Origin: Palsa-883 sp963826975
GTDB taxonomy: Bacteria > Pseudomonadota > Alphaproteobacteria > Acetobacterales > Acetobacteraceae
DNA length: 64,000 nt
NCBI GenBank assembly: GCA_963826975.1
Contig: CAWGZJ010000033.1
Coordinates: 124,001 to 188,000, forward strand
Reading direction: 5' to 3'
The translations under genes were made by a program, and so were the position numbers. Positions 52,875 through 62,858 of the stretch are shown one piece after another. The notes under the pieces are model-generated. The model had not been told where the DNA came from. It saw nothing but the letters and a program-made list of their open reading frames with translations, and did not search any database. Each line of letters opens with the position of its first letter. The stretch's first letter is position 1.

Positions 52875-54478
52875 TCAGGTCTTTTTCACGTTCCAGAACG
52901 GAATGATGTCGGGAATGCCGATGAAGCCGCTCGACGTTCTTGCGCAGGCCGCGGGCTGAGACCCACTGGCCGAGGATCACCTCCGGCACGAAATCCCAGC
53001 CCAGTGCCTGCATCTTGTCGCCGATCGCCTTGCGCGTCGCATCATCCGCCGCACTCGGCCCATTGCTCGCGCAGCTTTTCGTAGGCGTCGTCGGTCGGCC
53101 AGCCGAACCAGGCCTTCTTGCCGTTCATCGCCAGCGCCAGCAGCGCGATCGGGTCGCTGAACGCGTAGGCGCTGCCCTAGGTGATGAAGACGTCCCAGCC
53201 GCCCTTGTCGTCGGGCTCCATGCACGGCGCGGCGGGTCACCACGCCGCCCCAGTCGCTGGCGGCGAGCTGCGCGTTGACGCCGATCTTCTCGCAACCACC
53301 CGGCGATGAGCTGAGCCGAGTTGTTCATGAACGCGAAATTGGTGGCCTGCAGCACGACCACCTTCTCGTCCTTGTAGCCGGACTTCCTGAACAGCTGCTT
53401 CGCCTTCGCCAGGTCGGCGCCGTCCTTGAACCAGTCGGTGTTCGCGTCGTTCTGCATCGGCGTGCCGCAACCGAAATAGGACGGGCAGGCTGGTAGTATT
53501 TCGGGTTGCCGAACGTCGCGTTCAGGAATCGCGTTCTGGTTGACCAGGTACAGCATGGCCTGCCGCGCCTTCACGTTGTCGAAGGGCGGGTGCAGCGCAG
53601 TTCAGCCGCGCGATGCCGACATTGCCGGTCTTGTTCAGCACCTCGAGCTTGATGTTCGGATCGGCCGCAAGCTGTGGCAGAGGTCGATCGGCGGCAGTTC
53701 GTAGAAATCGATCTCGCCCGATTGCAGTGCCGCCAGCGCGGTCTGCTCATCGGCGATGTTGTCCCAGATCACCTGGTCGAGGTGCACCACCTTGCCGCCG
53801 GCCAGCCCCGACGGCGGCTCCTTGCGCGGCACGTATTTGTCCCACTTGTTGAAGACATACTGGCTGCCCGGCTTGGTCTCGTCTCTGGTTGAAGGTGAAC
53901 GGTCCGGAGCCGATACGGGCGCTGATCTGCTGGAACGGATCGGTCTCGGCGTCCTTCTTGCGCATCATGAAACAGTCGGGCGTGGTCGGCTTGGCGAGCA
54001 TGTCGATCACCAGGCCGAACGGCTCCTTCAGCTCGATCTGAAGGTCTTGTCGTCCTTGGCCGAGATGTCCTTGACGCAACTGCATCATCACCTGGCCGCC
54101 GCCGTCGCGCACCGCCCAGCGCCGGATCGAGGCGACGCAGTCGGCCGCGGTGACCGGCGTGTTGTCCTGCCAGCCCAGCCCGTCGCGCAGCATGAACGTG
54201 TAGGTCTTCTTGTCGTCGCTGAGCGACCACTTGTCGACCATCTGCGGCTGCGGCTTGAAGTGCTCGTCGATGGCGAACAGCGTGTCGTAGACCATCGCGC
54301 CGTAATAGGCGGTGATGTTCGCCGTGGTCCAGATCGGGTCGAACACCCGCAGATCGCCCTGCATGACGGTGCGCAGGGTTCCGGCGTCGCCGGGTGCGGC
54401 GTTGGCTCGTCGGACCATCGGTGCGAACACCCCCGCCGCCAGTCCGCTGCCGATCACGCCGCGTCGCGAGATGCCCAC
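52875..54478 (-). pseudogene. Tat-type substrate-binding protein gene of the opp-like operon, frameshifted
   Basis: From GTG 54478 a twin-arginine signal (GISRRGVIGSGLAAGVFAP) precedes an SBP_bac_5 protein: DPIWTTANITAYYGAMVYDTLF and YTFMLRDGLGWQDNTPVTAADC, in parts. About ten breaks occur between 54080 and 52930, and an in-frame TAG interrupts the region at about 53177. The order and spacing of the protein segments are normal. The operon's binding protein would therefore be lost unless these are sequence errors. Confidence 0.78.
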
Positions 54479-55014
54479 TGTAGCCCCCCTGCTTGTTTTG
54501 TCGGCACGGTCGCAAATCAATATGCGCGTGTGCCGATTTGGTGTTGCGTCCCGGTTACAGGCTAACACTCGCGGTCAACGCACCGCAACCGGCGCCCGGT
54601 GACTTCAGTGATTCCCATTTTGCCTGCCCGTGCCACCGCCCCCCCCATCCGTCATGGCCGGGCATGACCCGATAGGCATCAGGACAAGCCTCAATCGGGG
54701 AAAACGGGCAAGACTCTCCCCCTCCCCTTTGGGGGAGGGGTCGGTCCGGTACCGCAGCTTCGGTGTGACCCTGGCACCTACCCCTCCCCCCAACCCCCTC
54801 CCTCAAGGGGAGGGGGAGAGTCTTCGTGCTGATCACGCCGTCGTACAGCACAACTCCGATCCGCGTCGGCTGGTCCCGCTTCAACATGCTGCATCTTTGC
54901 ATGACCCAGGAGCACTGCCGCCACAGACGCTGGTATGCACAGCGCAATTCGTGCCGGGCAATTCGGGTATTGTTAACAACTCACGCCCATTCGTACGCGC
55001 CGGAGATCAACGAC
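54479..55014. other. Intergenic region with two repeat families
   Basis: The divergent gap between the binding-protein gene and the acyltransferase holds a fragment of the cgtcatggccggg repeat (about 54652-54670) and a short inverted-repeat element (54716-54818). No further gene is supported. GGAG nine bases before GTG 55015 defines the acyltransferase start. Confidence 0.6.
54716..54818. repeat. Inverted-repeat element, short form (103 bp), with a shortened left arm
   Basis: The left arm (54716-54741) lacks about 13 bp of the usual arm; the right arm (54780-54818) is complete. The interior, read on the minus strand, begins GGTGCCAGGGTCACACCGAA and matches the other short forms, so this copy is inverted relative to 49884. 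Confidence 0.8.
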
Positions 55015-56175
55015 GTGAAACGATTGGAGTGCCTGGACGGACTGCGCGGGGTGCTCGCGCTGTATGTGCTGCTGTCGCATATGGTGCCGTTCGCCGTTCT
55101 GCCGGGCTGGGTCATCTCGCTGCTGTCGCATGGCGAGGCCGGGGTCGACCTGTTCTTCATGCTGAGCGGGCTGGTGATCGTGCGCTCGCTCGAGCGTTTC
55201 AACTATCGCGCGCGGCCGTTCCTGATCGCCCGCGCGGCGCGCATCTTTCCGGTGTTCCTGCCGGTGTTCGCATTGGCGGTGGCGGTGCAGGCGCTGTCGG
55301 TCAGTTTCACTGCCATGCCCTGGATCGGTCCGGACAGCGCGGCACGGCTGATCTGGTCGGATGGCTGGCCGGCGGCGTGGGCGACGGAGTTGCTGGCGCA
55401 TCTTGTGATGCTGCACGGCCTGTTGCCCAACGGCCTGTTGCCGGATGCCTGGGTGAGCTTTCTCGGCGCCGCCTGGAGCCTGTCGACCGAGTGGCAGTTC
55501 TACGCGCTGGTGGCACTGATCGGTGCGCGGTTCGGGCGCGGCGAACGCGGCCTGTGGCGCCTGGTGGCCCTGTTGCTGGGACTGGCGCTGCTAGGCGTCG
55601 CCTGGCAGGAAGCGGCCCCGCAGGGTTGGCAGTTCAGTCGCGCCTTCCTGCCCAACAAGGCAATGTATTTCGCGCTCGGCGCGGCCAGCGCGACGCTGCC
55701 GGACGACCTGCGTGTCCCGTGGCGGTTCCTGGCCGTGCTGGGGGTGGTGCTGACGCTGTGTCTGGCGCGTGACAATGCGCTCAAGGCGTTGGTGCCGTTG
55801 GCATGGGGCCTCTGCCTGGCGGCGCAATCCGCGCGGGGGCGGTCGGAACAAGGCCAGTTGGCACAGGGCCAGCAGGCACAACGACCTTGGGCGGGTCGCG
55901 GGTGGCCCGGCCCGCGCATGCTCGGCGCGCTGCTGAGCAGTACGCCCCTGCGCTGGCTCGGGTCGATCTCATATTGCCTGTATCTGGTGAACGAACCGAT
56001 CCAGAAACTGTTCGGCGTGGTGCTGGCTCACGCGGCGGACGGGAACGCGATGCTGTTCACCCTGCTGTGGCTGCCGGCTGCCGTGCTGCTGCCGATCTGG
56101 GTGGCGTGGTGGCTGCACTATCAGATCGAAACGCCGGCGTTGCGCCGCGGCAGGATGCTGGCGGCCGCGGCCTAG
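55015..56175 (+). CDS. Membrane acyltransferase, family 3 (OafA-like)
   Basis: The GTG at 55015 is preferred over upstream starts because GGAG lies nine bases before it and the protein then begins KRLECLDGLRGVLALYVLLSH. This is the family 3 acyltransferase start with its conserved Arg and catalytic His. About ten membrane segments are visible over 386 residues, with GVDLFFMLSGLVIVRS and WSLSTEWQFYAL as further family motifs. Such enzymes O-acylate surface polysaccharides or lipids. A Gly/Gln-rich repeat (QGQLAQGQQAQ) sits in a loop near residue 285. Confidence 0.88.
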   Translation: MKRLECLDGLRGVLALYVLLSHMVPFAVLPGWVISLLSHGEAGVDLFFMLSGLVIVRSLERFNYRARPFLIARAARIFPVFLPVFALAVAVQALSVSFTAMPWIGPDSAARLIWSDGWPAAWATELLAHLVMLHGLLPNGLLPDAWVSFLGAAWSLSTEWQFYALVALIGARFGRGERGLWRLVALLLGLALLGVAWQEAAPQGWQFSRAFLPNKAMYFALGAASATLPDDLRVPWRFLAVLGVVLTLCLARDNALKALVPLAWGLCLAAQSARGRSEQGQLAQGQQAQRPWAGRGWPGPRMLGALLSSTPLRWLGSISYCLYLVNEPIQKLFGVVLAHAADGNAMLFTLLWLPAAVLLPIWVAWWLHYQIETPALRRGRMLAAAA

Positions 56176-56237
56176 GGTCGCCAAGCGTCACGTGCTAAGA
56201 CTCCGCACCACGTGCATCGTTGCGGAGGAAACCAGTC

Positions 56238-57380
56238 ATGAAAGTGGGTACCGCGCTGAACATGCTGTCCCAGCCGGGTCGGTCCGATGTTGCAGTCGTC
56301 AGCGAGCATCTCGCGCTCGGCGACCTGGCCGAACCGCTGGGCTTCGACTTGCTGTTCGCGCTGGAGCACCACTTCACCGGCTATGCGATGTCGCCGGCAC
56401 CGACCCAGTTGCTGTCCTACTACGCCGGCCGCACGAAACGCATCGCGCTGGGCACGTCGGTGATCGTGCTGCCCTGGCACGACCCGATCCGTGTCGCCGA
56501 GCAGATCGCGCTGCTGGATATCCTGTGCGGCGGACGCTGCCTGTTCGGCTTCGGCCGCGGCGCGGCGAGCGCGGAGTACGAGGGGTTCCGCATCCCGATG
56601 GACCAGGCGCGCCCGCGTTTCATCGAGTGTGCGCAGATCATCCAGCGCGCTCTCACCGAGGAAAGCTTCGAGTTCCACGGCGACTACTACCAGATCCCGC
56701 GCACCGCCATCCGCCCGCGCGCCTTCTCGCACCCGGAACGACGGTTCTACGGCACCGCGGTCAGCCCGGACTCGGTCGAGGTGATGGCGCGCCTCGGCTT
56801 CAGCATGCTGGTGATCATGCAGAACGAATGGCCCAAGGCGGCCGCGGACATCCACCGCTTCCGCGCGCTGGCCGAAGGCATGGGCCACACGCCGCGCCCG
56901 CCGATGATCCTGACCAATATCTCCTGTGCCGAAAGCCGGGCCGAGGCGCATGACCGGGCCATGACATATCTCGGGCGCAAATGGGACTCGATCGATGCGC
57001 ACTACCATTTTTCCGACGGCCACCTGAACGCGGTGAAGGGCTACGAGGCGTATGACAAGATCGGCCAGACCTATGCCAAGATGAAGGACGACAGCCGGCG
57101 GCAGAAGGCGACCGAGTTCTACGTCGGTATCCAGATCGTCGGCACGCCGGACGACTGCGCCCAGCAGATCGAGCAACTGCATGCGCTGACCGGGCTCGAT
57201 CACCTGATCGCGGAATTCTCTTTCGGCGGGCTGCCGCACGAGGACGCCGAGGTGAACATGCGCCTGTTCGCCGACCGTGTGCTGCCGGTCTTGCAGCACG
57301 ACGCGAAGTTCGCGCACCCGCCGAGCGCGCTGGCGACCGTGGCGGACGCCCCGCGGGACAGCATGTTCGCGCCCGCCTGA
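56238..57380 (+). CDS. LLM-class flavin-dependent oxidoreductase
   Basis: The ATG at 56238 follows GGAGG by eight bases and gives 380 residues. The bacterial luciferase-like fold is recognised by FDLLFALEHHF, LGTSVIVLPWHDPIRVAEQ and GGRCLFGFGRGAASAEYEGF. Members use reduced FMN or F420 to oxidise varied substrates. The substrate is unknown. A second, only distantly similar LLM enzyme is encoded at 59550-60710. Confidence 0.88.
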   Translation: MKVGTALNMLSQPGRSDVAVVSEHLALGDLAEPLGFDLLFALEHHFTGYAMSPAPTQLLSYYAGRTKRIALGTSVIVLPWHDPIRVAEQIALLDILCGGRCLFGFGRGAASAEYEGFRIPMDQARPRFIECAQIIQRALTEESFEFHGDYYQIPRTAIRPRAFSHPERRFYGTAVSPDSVEVMARLGFSMLVIMQNEWPKAAADIHRFRALAEGMGHTPRPPMILTNISCAESRAEAHDRAMTYLGRKWDSIDAHYHFSDGHLNAVKGYEAYDKIGQTYAKMKDDSRRQKATEFYVGIQIVGTPDDCAQQIEQLHALTGLDHLIAEFSFGGLPHEDAEVNMRLFADRVLPVLQHDAKFAHPPSALATVADAPRDSMFAPA

Positions 57381-58117
57381 TACGAAGCGGCGAAAGCGCC
57401 GGCCCGTTCCAACGCGTCGGCCGGTCGGTACCACCCCCGATCGCCCGGGAAGCCAGCGCGCTGCCCCCCCGTCGTGCCGGCGCACGTCGGCATCCACGGC
57501 TTGCCTTCGTGCCGCAATCGACGTCGCCGAAGCCGGCGTGTGCCAGCACGACATGGGTATCGCCAAACAGTCGATCATTCGGACGCCTGGTACCAACCCC
57601 GCCGCGCTCCTTATGTGGCTATATGTGGCTATGCATCGCCATCAGCGGATTGAATCCGTTCTGTCATCGACTCGTAATCGGAATTCGCGCCCGCAAGACG
57701 TTGAATATCTGTGTGTATAACTGCAAATTGACGTTGTTGTGATAGTGTTTTGTGTCGGGCACAAATCCATCGACCGCATGCCAGCAGGCCATGCAGTCGA
57801 TCCGCGGCCTGTTTCGGATCGACGCCGGGGGTCCTGTCATACATTCGCCACGGGCCGGTTCATCCCGCCCAACTCCGCCCGCGGCGTCAATTGCCCGAAA
57901 CGAACGAAAAGTCATGATTTCGAGCGTACCGCATAGAGCAATATATAATAATATGATTGGAGAAAAATTGATACGTGCGCACGCGATACGGTAATGATTG
58001 TGGAATCGCTATTAGCGTATCTTTGACGCACCCATCCTGCTGCAAAGCAGCAAGCGATGTATCCCGATCGTGAACGCGGTCTCGGCCGGCTGACCGCGCA
58101 ATACGGGAGAGTTCAAC
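57381..58117. other. Intergenic region with an AT-rich island before the RTX gene
   Basis: No gene is supported over these 737 bases. The part at about 57920-58030 is unusually AT-rich for this window. It holds a possible promoter (TTGATA at 57968-57973, 17 bases, then GTAATG) and, further down, a small hairpin TGCTGC-AAA-GCAGCA (58038-58052). A fragment resembling a cgtgccggcgcacg repeat lies near 57470. Confidence 0.45.
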
Positions 58118-59443
58118 ATGCCATCCGTTACAGTATTAGGGGCGAATCACGAGATCATCACGCTGCACTATGACTCGGTTGCGAACGCCAATATCGCGGC
58201 CATGATTGCCGCGGCAATCACGCACGGTGTGGAGACGGGCAGCGTGACCCCAGTAGACGGCGGCTTCGGCGCAGTTCAGGTACCGCCGCCGCTACCGCCC
58301 GGACAGACCGGCGAATTCGTCCAGAAGCATGACGGATTGTCGATCATGCTGCCGGGCTACAAGGATGTCGTGGTCACCGCGGGCGCCGCCACGGTGCTCG
58401 GCTCCGGCGATGCCAACGAGGCGATATTGTCGAGCGAGGGCGACCTGACATTCATCGCCACCGGCGGGTCCGGGACGGTGGTCGCCGGTGGCGCCGCGCC
58501 GGACGGGTCACAGCCGGATCACGGTCACGGGCATGGCGACGACCATGGGCATGGCGACGATCGCGGTCATGGCGACGACAACGATCGCGGACGTGTTGGC
58601 GGCGACCTGGTCATCATACCCGGCAGTGACAACGGCAATTGGGGCATCTACACCGGCGGCGGCAATGACACGGTGCTGGCGGTCGGTGGAGGCAACGACA
58701 CCATCGCCACCGGTAGCGGACGTAACCTTATCGAACTCGGCAGCGGTAACGACAGCGTCCAGTCGACCGGCCAGGACTCCATCAGCACCGGCAGCGGCAG
58801 CGACACCATCGACGCGACCGGCGCCAGGAGCGACGTGGTGCATGGCGGGACAGGCCAGGTGCAGTTCCTTGGCGGCGCCGGCTCGGTCACGTTGTTCGGC
58901 GGCGCCGGCAGCGATACCTTCCAGGGCGGCTCCGGCCGGGCGGTGGTGTTTGGCGGCCAGGGCGGCAACAACAGCCTGGCCGGCGGCACCGGCACAGCGA
59001 CGCTGTTCGGCGGCGGCGCCGGCGACCAACTCTTCGCGCAGGGCGCGGACCGTCAGGCCCTGCTCGCCGGCATTGGCAATGAAACCCTGTCCGCCGCGGC
59101 GGCGACAGGTCACGATTCCCTGGTGGCCGGATCCGGCAACGACCTGCTGATCGGCGGCAGCGGCAACGACACCTTCTACGGCGGCACCGGCGCCTCGACC
59201 ATGCTGGGCGGGTCGGGCAACGACATCTTCGCGTTTGTCAAAAGCCTGAATGGCGGCACCGACCTCGTCATGAACTTCACCAACGCGGACAAGATCGATC
59301 TGCAAGGGTTCGGCAAGCACGCGGTCCAGGATGCGCTGAACAGCCAGACCTTCGCCAACGGGTCGGTCACCATCACACTGACCGACAACACGCGCGTGAC
59401 GTTCGCCGGGATCAGCGAGCTGACGAAGAGCAATTTCACCTGA
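58118..59443 (+). CDS. RTX calcium-binding repeat protein
   Basis: The 441-residue protein has no N-terminal signal. It contains a His/Asp/Gly-rich segment (about 132-160, six-residue HGHGDD-type repeats) and then many Gly/Asp-rich nonapeptide-like repeats (GGGNDTVLA, GSGNDLLIGGSGNDTFYGG) that would fold as a calcium-dependent beta roll. The C-terminal region (FAFVKSLNGGTDLVMNF to KSNFT) is the usual type I secretion signal area. No exporter gene lies nearby. A role as surface or secreted protein is inferred. The His-rich segment may bind metal. Confidence 0.85.
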   Translation: MPSVTVLGANHEIITLHYDSVANANIAAMIAAAITHGVETGSVTPVDGGFGAVQVPPPLPPGQTGEFVQKHDGLSIMLPGYKDVVVTAGAATVLGSGDANEAILSSEGDLTFIATGGSGTVVAGGAAPDGSQPDHGHGHGDDHGHGDDRGHGDDNDRGRVGGDLVIIPGSDNGNWGIYTGGGNDTVLAVGGGNDTIATGSGRNLIELGSGNDSVQSTGQDSISTGSGSDTIDATGARSDVVHGGTGQVQFLGGAGSVTLFGGAGSDTFQGGSGRAVVFGGQGGNNSLAGGTGTATLFGGGAGDQLFAQGADRQALLAGIGNETLSAAAATGHDSLVAGSGNDLLIGGSGNDTFYGGTGASTMLGGSGNDIFAFVKSLNGGTDLVMNFTNADKIDLQGFGKHAVQDALNSQTFANGSVTITLTDNTRVTFAGISELTKSNFT

Positions 59444-59549
59444 CGCTCTGAGCTTAGGCCACTAATCCGCCGCGGGCGATGTTACCCGAGGCCATCGCGC
59501 CGGCGTCCGGTCTCAAGGACCGGCGCGCCGGCGCGGCCGGCGGCGGGAT

Positions 59550-60710
59550 TTACTCCGCTGCTGCCTTCCGTTCCCCCAGCCGATCGATCTCCGCCTGCAC
59601 CGCGGCGGCCGACTGGCCGACGAATTCCGCATGGTGCGTTCGCGCGTAATCGTAGCTTTCGCTGCGCCACTCGCGCGAGCTCTGGAAATGCGGGTGCACA
59701 TAGCGCGCCATCAACTCGTAGTGGCGCTGCGTCGCCGGCCAGTCGGCCCAGTTGTGCGCCAGCTCCATGATCACGCCGAAACCGCCAGTGCCTGCCAGCA
59801 GGTTTTCGATATAGGCTATCGCATCGTCCGGCGTGCCGATGCAGGCGGCGCCCGTCGTGGTCAGGAAATCATACGCGTCGCCCATATCGTCCGGCACGAT
59901 CGGGAATGTGGCGACATCGCGGAAGTAGCGGCGGAACGCCTCCAGCCCGAAGCGCACGTTCTCGCGCGCCTTCTCCCGCGTCTCGGCGATGTGCATCATG
60001 GTGACCAGCCGCCAGTTGGCGCGATCAGCGGTCTTGCCGTTCAGCCGCGCCTGCTCTTCGTACAGCGACCAGTTCTGCGTGTGCTTGGCCAGCGCCTCGG
60101 GGCTGGTGCCGCCGATCGACAGCATGCCGATGCCGTGCCGGCCCGACGCCAGCGCCCCGGCCGGCGAGCGCGACGCGGCCACCGCCAGCTCCATCCGCGG
60201 ACGCGTGTAGCAGGGCAGTTGCAGCCGCGCGTCCTGCAGGTCGAACCAGTCGCTCTTTCGTGTGACGGTCTTGCCGTCCAGCAGCTCGACGATCACGTCC
60301 AGCGCCTCATTCATGCGCCGGCGCTGATCGGCCGGCTTGATGCCGATCTTCATCGCGTCATGCACCAGCGACCCCGGACCGACCCCCAGCATCGCCCGGC
60401 CGCGCGTCATGTGATCGAGCTGAACGATCCGCCCGGCGACCAGGAACGGATTGTGATAGGGCAACGACACCACGCCGGTGCCCAGGCGGATGTGACGGGT
60501 GCGCTCGGCCGCGGCGGCGATGAAGATCTCCGGCGAGTCGATGATTTCGAAGCCGCCGGAATGATGCTCGCCGATCCAGGCCTCGTGGTAGTTCAGCCGG
60601 TCCAGCAGCTGCAGCAGCTCCATGTCGCGCTCCAACGCGAGCGTCGGATTTTCCGGCAGATCGTGGAACGGCGCCAGGAAGATGCCGCTGCGCAGGTAAC
60701 GATCGCTCAT
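59550..60710 (-). CDS. LLM-class flavin-dependent oxidoreductase (limonene-monooxygenase-like)
   Basis: The ATG at 60710 follows GGAG by nine bases and gives 386 residues. The fold is recognised by NYHEAWIGEHHSGGFEIIDS, LGTGVVSLPYHNPFLVAGR and GRAMLGVGPGSLVHDAMKIG. The C-terminal half with CIGTPDDAIAYIENLLAGTG is also typical. It probably works with reduced FMN on a small hydrophobic substrate, which cannot be named. It converges with the RTX gene. Confidence 0.88.
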   Translation of the reverse strand: MSDRYLRSGIFLAPFHDLPENPTLALERDMELLQLLDRLNYHEAWIGEHHSGGFEIIDSPEIFIAAAAERTRHIRLGTGVVSLPYHNPFLVAGRIVQLDHMTRGRAMLGVGPGSLVHDAMKIGIKPADQRRRMNEALDVIVELLDGKTVTRKSDWFDLQDARLQLPCYTRPRMELAVAASRSPAGALASGRHGIGMLSIGGTSPEALAKHTQNWSLYEEQARLNGKTADRANWRLVTMMHIAETREKARENVRFGLEAFRRYFRDVATFPIVPDDMGDAYDFLTTTGAACIGTPDDAIAYIENLLAGTGGFGVIMELAHNWADWPATQRHYELMARYVHPHFQSSREWRSESYDYARTHHAEFVGQSAAAVQAEIDRLGERKAAAE

Positions 60711-60804
60711 GTGGAGGCACTCCAAGGTGATCTGGGGGCAGCTTAGACCACAGGGCCGTGGCAGGCGAGACGCGGCGGAATGCGGCGGTGGGTCAGTCCG
60801 GTCG

Positions 60805-60852
60805 CCGCCGCCTTATTTACCCGGCGCCTTATTTACCCGGCGCCTTATTTAC
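60805..60852. repeat. Three tandem copies of a 16-base unit
   Basis: The unit ccggcgccttatttac occurs at 60805-60820 (one mismatch), 60821-60836 and 60837-60852. It lies upstream of the LLM gene start and before an inverted-repeat element remnant. Confidence 0.9.
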
Positions 60853-60894
60853 GTCGTGGCTGAGGGAAGACTTGCTTTCCTCCACCTGGGGAGG

Positions 60895-60987
60895 GTTGCA
60901 CAGGGAAGGGGGTGGTGCGCTCGCAATCTTGGTGCGGTCCTGGCACCAACCCCTCCCCCCAACCCCCTCCCTCAAGGGGAGGGGGAG
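60895..60987. repeat. Inverted-repeat element, short form with a degraded left arm
   Basis: The right arm (60949-60987) is complete and the adjoining interior (GGTCCTGGCACC) matches the other copies, but the left arm is reduced to a few scattered matches. It lies upstream of the degP-like gene. Confidence 0.65.
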
Positions 60988-61147
60988 AGTCGGCGTTCGC
61001 ATTAATATTCTGTGAGATTGACCGACATGACATCGGTTTAACCGCTGCACCCCGGGAACGGTTACCTGCGCGCGCGCATCTTCCGCCCATCGCGATGCCA
61101 TGGCGGCATCGCACGCAGATGCAACTATTTCCGAGGAGCAAGCCCAA

Positions 61148-62665
61148 ATGCAACGAAACCCGATCCGCGGCACCGGCGGGCGGTTCCGCCGCGCGACGTT
61201 GGCCGGTGTGCTGTTGGCCGGCACCGCGCTCGGCGGCTTCGCGGCCGGCCATACCACGCTGGCAGCCACCACTGCCGCCCAGCCGGTCAACCCGCCCGCC
61301 GCCCAGCCGGAGCGCCAGATCATCCCCAGCTTCGTCGACCTGGTGAAGCAGGTGAAGCCGGCCGTGGTCTCGGTCACCGTCAAGTTCGCCGCCGCCGATG
61401 CGTCCGATCAGGGACCGCAGCAATCACCGCAGCAAATGCCGTTCCCGTTCAACCAGTTCCCGTTCAATCAGGTAGGACCGCAGGGTGAAGGCCAGCCGGT
61501 CGAAGCCCGCGGCTCCGGCTTCATCATCGATGCCAACGGCACGATCGTCACCAACAACCATGTGGTGAAGGACGCCAAGAGTGTCGCAGTCACGCTATCC
61601 GACGGCACCGACCTGACCGCCAAGGTCATCGGCCGCGATCCGCGCACCGACATCGCCGTTCTGAAGATCGACGCCGGCCATCCGCTGCCATACATCCAGC
61701 TGGGCAACTCGACCGACGTCGAGCCCGGCCAGTGGGTGGTGGCGATGGGCAACCCGTTCGGACTGGGCGGCTCGGTCACCGCCGGCATCGTCTCGGCACT
61801 CGGCCGCGACATCGGCGATGGGCCGTACGACCAGTTCATCCAGGTCGACGCGCCGATCAACCCAGGCAACTCCGGCGGCCCGCTGTTCACCCAGGACGGC
61901 AAGGTGGTCGGCATGAACACCGCCATCTTCTCGCCCTCGCACGGCTCGGTCGGCATCGGCTTCGCGATCCCGTCGAACATGATCAAGACCGTGGTCGCCC
62001 AGCTCGAGACAAGCGGCCACGTCACCCGCGGCTACATCGGCGTGCAGGCGCAGCCGGTCACCGAGACCATGGCCAAGGCGATGGGCCTGGCGGATCAGTC
62101 GGGCGCCCTGGTGGCCGGCGTGCAGGCCGACACCCCCGCCCAGCATGCCGGCGTGCAGCCGGGCGATGTGATCCGCAGCGTCGATGGCACGAAGATCGAC
62201 AACCCGCGCGATCTCGCGGTGCAGATTGCCGCGGTCAAGCCGGGTGACGAGGCGAAGCTCGACCTTGTGCGCGACGGCAAGAGCCAGACGGTCAGCGTGA
62301 AGGTCGGCCAACTGCCGAGTGACGAAACCGCGCAAGCCGGCGCCGCGCCCGCCCATCCGGCGCAGCTCGGGCTGGCGCTCGGCCCGATCCCGCCGGATGC
62401 ACGCGACCAGCTCAACCTGCCGCAGGGGACGCAGGGCGTGCTGGTGACCAACGTTCGGCAAGGCTCGCCGGCCGACCAGGCTGGCCTGCAGCAGGGTGAC
62501 GTGATTGTCGCAGTGGCCGGCCATCCGGTGCAGAACCCCGCTCAGGCGGCGCGCGACATGCGCCAGGCCGTCACCGGGTCCAACCACGCCGTGGCGATGC
62601 GCATCATCCGCAATGGCGAGTCGGTGTTCGTCGCCATCGCGCCCGGCCAGCAGAACGAGGGCTGA
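61148..62665 (+). CDS. degP: DegP/HtrA-type periplasmic serine protease (Do family)
   Basis: This is a periplasmic protease and chaperone for misfolded envelope proteins. The ATG at 61148 follows AGGAG by nine bases, giving a signal peptide (LAGVLLAGTALGGFAAG) and 505 residues. The catalytic triad is His138 (TNNHVV), Asp168 (RTDIAVLK) and Ser242 (GNSGGPLF). Two PDZ domains follow, each with a GDVI motif (about residues 340 and 455). The gene ends before a strong terminator, so it is the end of a transcript. Confidence 0.94.
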   Translation: MQRNPIRGTGGRFRRATLAGVLLAGTALGGFAAGHTTLAATTAAQPVNPPAAQPERQIIPSFVDLVKQVKPAVVSVTVKFAAADASDQGPQQSPQQMPFPFNQFPFNQVGPQGEGQPVEARGSGFIIDANGTIVTNNHVVKDAKSVAVTLSDGTDLTAKVIGRDPRTDIAVLKIDAGHPLPYIQLGNSTDVEPGQWVVAMGNPFGLGGSVTAGIVSALGRDIGDGPYDQFIQVDAPINPGNSGGPLFTQDGKVVGMNTAIFSPSHGSVGIGFAIPSNMIKTVVAQLETSGHVTRGYIGVQAQPVTETMAKAMGLADQSGALVAGVQADTPAQHAGVQPGDVIRSVDGTKIDNPRDLAVQIAAVKPGDEAKLDLVRDGKSQTVSVKVGQLPSDETAQAGAAPAHPAQLGLALGPIPPDARDQLNLPQGTQGVLVTNVRQGSPADQAGLQQGDVIVAVAGHPVQNPAQAARDMRQAVTGSNHAVAMRIIRNGESVFVAIAPGQQNEG

Positions 62666-62701
62666 TCACCGCGATCTGCGGACCGCCTTGGGGGAACGGA
62701 G

Positions 62702-62732
62702 GGCCGGGAGCGCGTCTCCCGGCCTTTTGTTT
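62702..62732 (+). terminator. Intrinsic terminator of degP
   Basis: A perfect nine-base stem GGCCGGGAG (62702-62710) and CTCCCGGCC (62716-62724) with loop CGCGT is followed directly by TTTTGTTT. Confidence 0.95.
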
Positions 62733-62858
62733 GGCGATTTTTTGCGCACGAATCCCGTGTGCGCCAAGCTTTTTGTCAGGCCCGCGCGCTGAGGCGGCGG
62801 TTTACCACCGCGGCCAGGCCAGGGCCGCACAGGGCAGGGCAGGGTGGGGCGTTCGAAG

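Noticed and set aside
51300..54090. Programmed frameshifting in the transporter genes
   Set aside because: There are far too many breaks, without slippery sites or conserved positions; sequence error or decay is more likely.
62702..62732. Reading the terminator stem as a member of the inverted-repeat family
   Set aside because: It is only nine base pairs long, has a T run directly after it and lacks the family arm sequence, so a normal intrinsic terminator is sufficient.
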